From assembly GCA_934149275.1 (NCBI GenBank), contig CAKPEG010000005.1, positions 12,558 to 76,557 of the forward strand: a DNA stretch of 64,000 nucleotides, read 5' to 3'. The position numbers and the translations under genes are program-made. Below are positions 62,711-64,000 of the stretch, one piece after another. Every line of letters starts with the position of its first letter. Within the stretch, counting starts at the first letter, position 1. A model generated the notes under the pieces. That model had not been told where the DNA came from. It ran no database searches and saw nothing but the letters and a program-made list of their open reading frames with translations. This DNA is from an uncultured Clostridia bacterium (GTDB lineage: Bacteria; Bacillota; Clostridia; TANB77; CAG-508).

Positions 62711-62837
62711 AAAAGAACATTATATTTATTTTCTCGTTCCTTGCTAAAATCTTTTCCCACCTACTAAACTTCGTTTAGCAGGTTAGGGAAAAACTTTCAA
62801 ACTGCGCGTCACTCGAAAATAAAATATAATGTTCTTT
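62711..62837 (-). repeat. R1 element, copy E
   Basis: Ends AAAAGAACATTATATTT (62711-62727) and complement (62821-62837). Inner stems TTTTCCC/GGGAAAA and ACCT/AGGT around CTAAAC-GAA-GTTTAG show compensatory changes compared with copies A and D. It lies immediately downstream of the Rpn-family gene. Confidence 0.87.
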
Positions 62838-62864
62838 CTTTTGCAATTAATAAGAATATAAATT

Positions 62865-63683
62865 TTATAATTTCTCTATTTCTTCTTTACTCAGTTCCGT
62901 AATCTGTATAATTTCTTCAATTGGATACTTTTTTTCTTTCATAATTTTTGCTGTCTTTTTTATTCCGTCTTCATATCCCATTTGTCTTACAGAAGCTGTT
63001 TCTTCTATGTATTTTTCTCTTAATTCTGCTATATATCTTGCCTGTTCATCTTGACATAATTCTTCATACTTCTTCTTTGCTTCTTGTATTGCTTTTATTG
63101 TTTCTTCTAAATTTTCATCTTTTTCTTTGTTATCAGCCAATTTATTCACCTCTAAATCTTTTATAAATCTAATCCAAAGGTTTAAGTTTTTGTCTTCGCT
63201 CTTCATTCTCTCTATCTTTGGTAATTCCAGTATATAAACTTTAATCTTGTCTGTCAAGACTATATTTCCATAATCTTTCTCTCTCATTTCATATTCTGTT
63301 AGTATTTTCTTAACTTCTTTATGTCGGTCTAATTCAAAATTTGCAACCAATATTGCTATTGAATCTTTTGCTTCTAAATAGTCTTCACCTGCCTTTAGTC
63401 CTCTTATAAATATTTTAGAAACATATCTCATTAACCTTATTTCTATATTTCCTCGATTAACCATTTCCATTTCCACATCACAATCTATATTTCCATTGAT
63501 TTCTAGTCTTATATCCATTACTCCTAATTTATCATCAAGCAATTCCTTTTCTGTTATTGGATTTTTGTCCAAATCAATTGCTGTTATATCTATTTTTAAT
63601 ATTGCTTCTAATAATGATGTTGTTATTTTTTCACTTCCTGCACTTCCAAATATTTTTTTAAAGAAGAAATCATTTGTTGGCAT
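62865..63683 (-). CDS. Rpn-family recombination-promoting nuclease (PD-(D/E)XK, transposase_31-like)
   Basis: A 272-residue protein starting MPTNDFFFKKIFGSAGSE, the hallmark of the Rpn/YhgA-like family. The nuclease core is about residues 40-80 (GVMDIRLEINGN, CDVEMEM, with acidic residues where PD-(D/E)XK enzymes bind metal), then RLMRYVSKIFIRGLKAGEDY. A charged helical tail ends PIEEIIQITELSKEEIEKL, the usual repeat-like C-terminus. Known members cut DNA and promote RecA-independent recombination. The frame continues 12 codons upstream to a rare ATA at 63719, placed eight bases after an AAAGGAG site. It is bracketed by R1 copy E and R2 copy E, and a 16-bp palindrome lies in its leader. Confidence 0.85.
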   Translation of the reverse strand: MPTNDFFFKKIFGSAGSEKITTSLLEAILKIDITAIDLDKNPITEKELLDDKLGVMDIRLEINGNIDCDVEMEMVNRGNIEIRLMRYVSKIFIRGLKAGEDYLEAKDSIAILVANFELDRHKEVKKILTEYEMREKDYGNIVLTDKIKVYILELPKIERMKSEDKNLNLWIRFIKDLEVNKLADNKEKDENLEETIKAIQEAKKKYEELCQDEQARYIAELREKYIEETASVRQMGYEDGIKKTAKIMKEKKYPIEEIIQITELSKEEIEKL

Positions 63684-63738
63684 GAATTTTTTGTTTTCTT
63701 GTTCTTTATTTGTTTCTATAATTAGTACTCCTTTCGGT

Positions 63739-63754
63739 GTAAATGGCCATTTAC
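63739..63754. promoter_or_regulatory. Perfect 16-bp palindrome ahead of the Rpn gene
   Basis: GTAAATGGCCATTTAC, symmetrical about its centre, directly next to the AAAGGAG ribosome binding site of the Rpn gene. It could be an operator or an RNA hairpin masking translation. Function not shown. Confidence 0.5.
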
Positions 63755-63777
63755 GTTAAAAATATGTTACTAGGCGC

Positions 63778-63828
63778 AAAAAAAGTGAGCGCAATAATTC
63801 TTATAATTATTGGCCCACTTTTTCTAAT
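63778..63828. terminator. Bidirectional terminator-like hairpin
   Basis: AAGTGAGCGCAATAATT pairs with AATTATTGGCCCACTT with two mismatches, flanked by A and T runs. It isolates the Rpn gene from whatever lies beyond the right edge. The remaining bases up to R2 copy E show nothing. Confidence 0.65.
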
Positions 63829-63923
63829 ATTCAAATAACTGTATTTGTTATACTACGTTTTCCTTTTATTGTCAATTAATTTCGTATAACTTTTTTCGAC
63901 ATATAATTCATAATTAATTATAT

Positions 63924-64000
63924 AAAAAATACATATGAAAATTTTTTCACACCTTGCTGGCGCATTCATCGGAATTTGAAAATAAGGATGTTTTCATAAC
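63924..64000 (-). repeat. R2 element, copy E (cut by the window edge)
   Basis: Begins with AAAAAATACATATGAAAATT and TTTCACACCTTGCTGG, then GCATTCATCGGAATTTGAAAAT, matching the start of copies C and D. The rest is outside the window. It lies on the other side of the Rpn gene from R1 copy E. Confidence 0.8.

Noticed and set aside
1..64000. A second DGR variable repeat elsewhere in the window
   Set aside because: I looked for other copies of the invariant GCGCGGAACCC end and of Asn-rich FGE-type ends, and found only the TR and one VR.

Overview
The window is strongly A+T-rich and reads as a chromosomal segment of a Gram-positive, low-G+C bacterium of the Clostridia type. The evidence is the mreBCD/PBP2/MinC order with radC and a DUF4321 gene beside it, two CotF-like spore coat proteins, SipW-type signal peptidases with TasA-like substrates, LPXTG-type anchors, a cohesin/dockerin pair and AGGAGG-type ribosome binding sites. 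No rRNA, tRNA or CRISPR array was seen. Most genes lie on the minus strand.

Left part (1-6,000): after a truncated surface protein (1-1496, minus) comes a complete diversity-generating retroelement (DGR), read right to left. It has a membrane-anchored target with a formylglycine-enzyme/C-type-lectin fold (4501-5781), its variable repeat VR (4515-4648), a 23-bp perfect hairpin, a terminator, a promoter, the template repeat TR (3986-4119), then a MutS-domain-I-like protein, an Avd-like protein, the reverse transcriptase and a small SSB-like OB-fold protein. TR and VR are both 134 bp and differ at 24 sites. Every difference is at an adenine of the coding-sense TR, the signature of mutagenic retrohoming. 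The OB-fold gene, the long hairpin and the hairpin leading into TR are the parts I do not recognise from standard DGRs.

6,000-23,000: topB, a sortase-anchored cohesin protein next to a dockerin-bearing C1 cysteine peptidase, and two giant translationally coupled surface proteins (1633 and 2174 aa) with SdrD_B/DUF11-like domains. 23,200-33,000: small proteins of unknown role behind a sigma-K-like promoter, minC, mrdA (PBP2, with an apparent frameshift in its membrane anchor), mreD, mreC, mreB, radC, a DUF4321 gene, an M23 peptidase and two CotF-like genes. 33,300-42,400: one minus-strand cluster for a SipW/TasA-type surface fibre system, with two SipW-type peptidases, three small TasA-like proteins and a 1624-aa YGGG-repeat protein. 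42,500-63,700: M14 peptidase, pseudopilin-LRR protein, tagO, rpiB, second M23 peptidase, REC-GGDEF protein, CmpB-like membrane protein, pcrA, LPXTG protein, prfA, tatD, smc, HD-GYP protein and an Rpn-family nuclease.

Three families of dispersed intergenic elements run through the window. R1 (five copies, about 120 bp) and R2 (four copies, about 165-195 bp) are large hairpin-shaped elements whose stems vary in sequence but keep pairing, and they share end motifs. R1 is followed by R2 at three sites, and the pair brackets the Rpn nuclease gene at the right end. R3 is a third family ending in a long A+T-rich hairpin. R1/R2 and the DGR are the main candidates for undescribed biology here.
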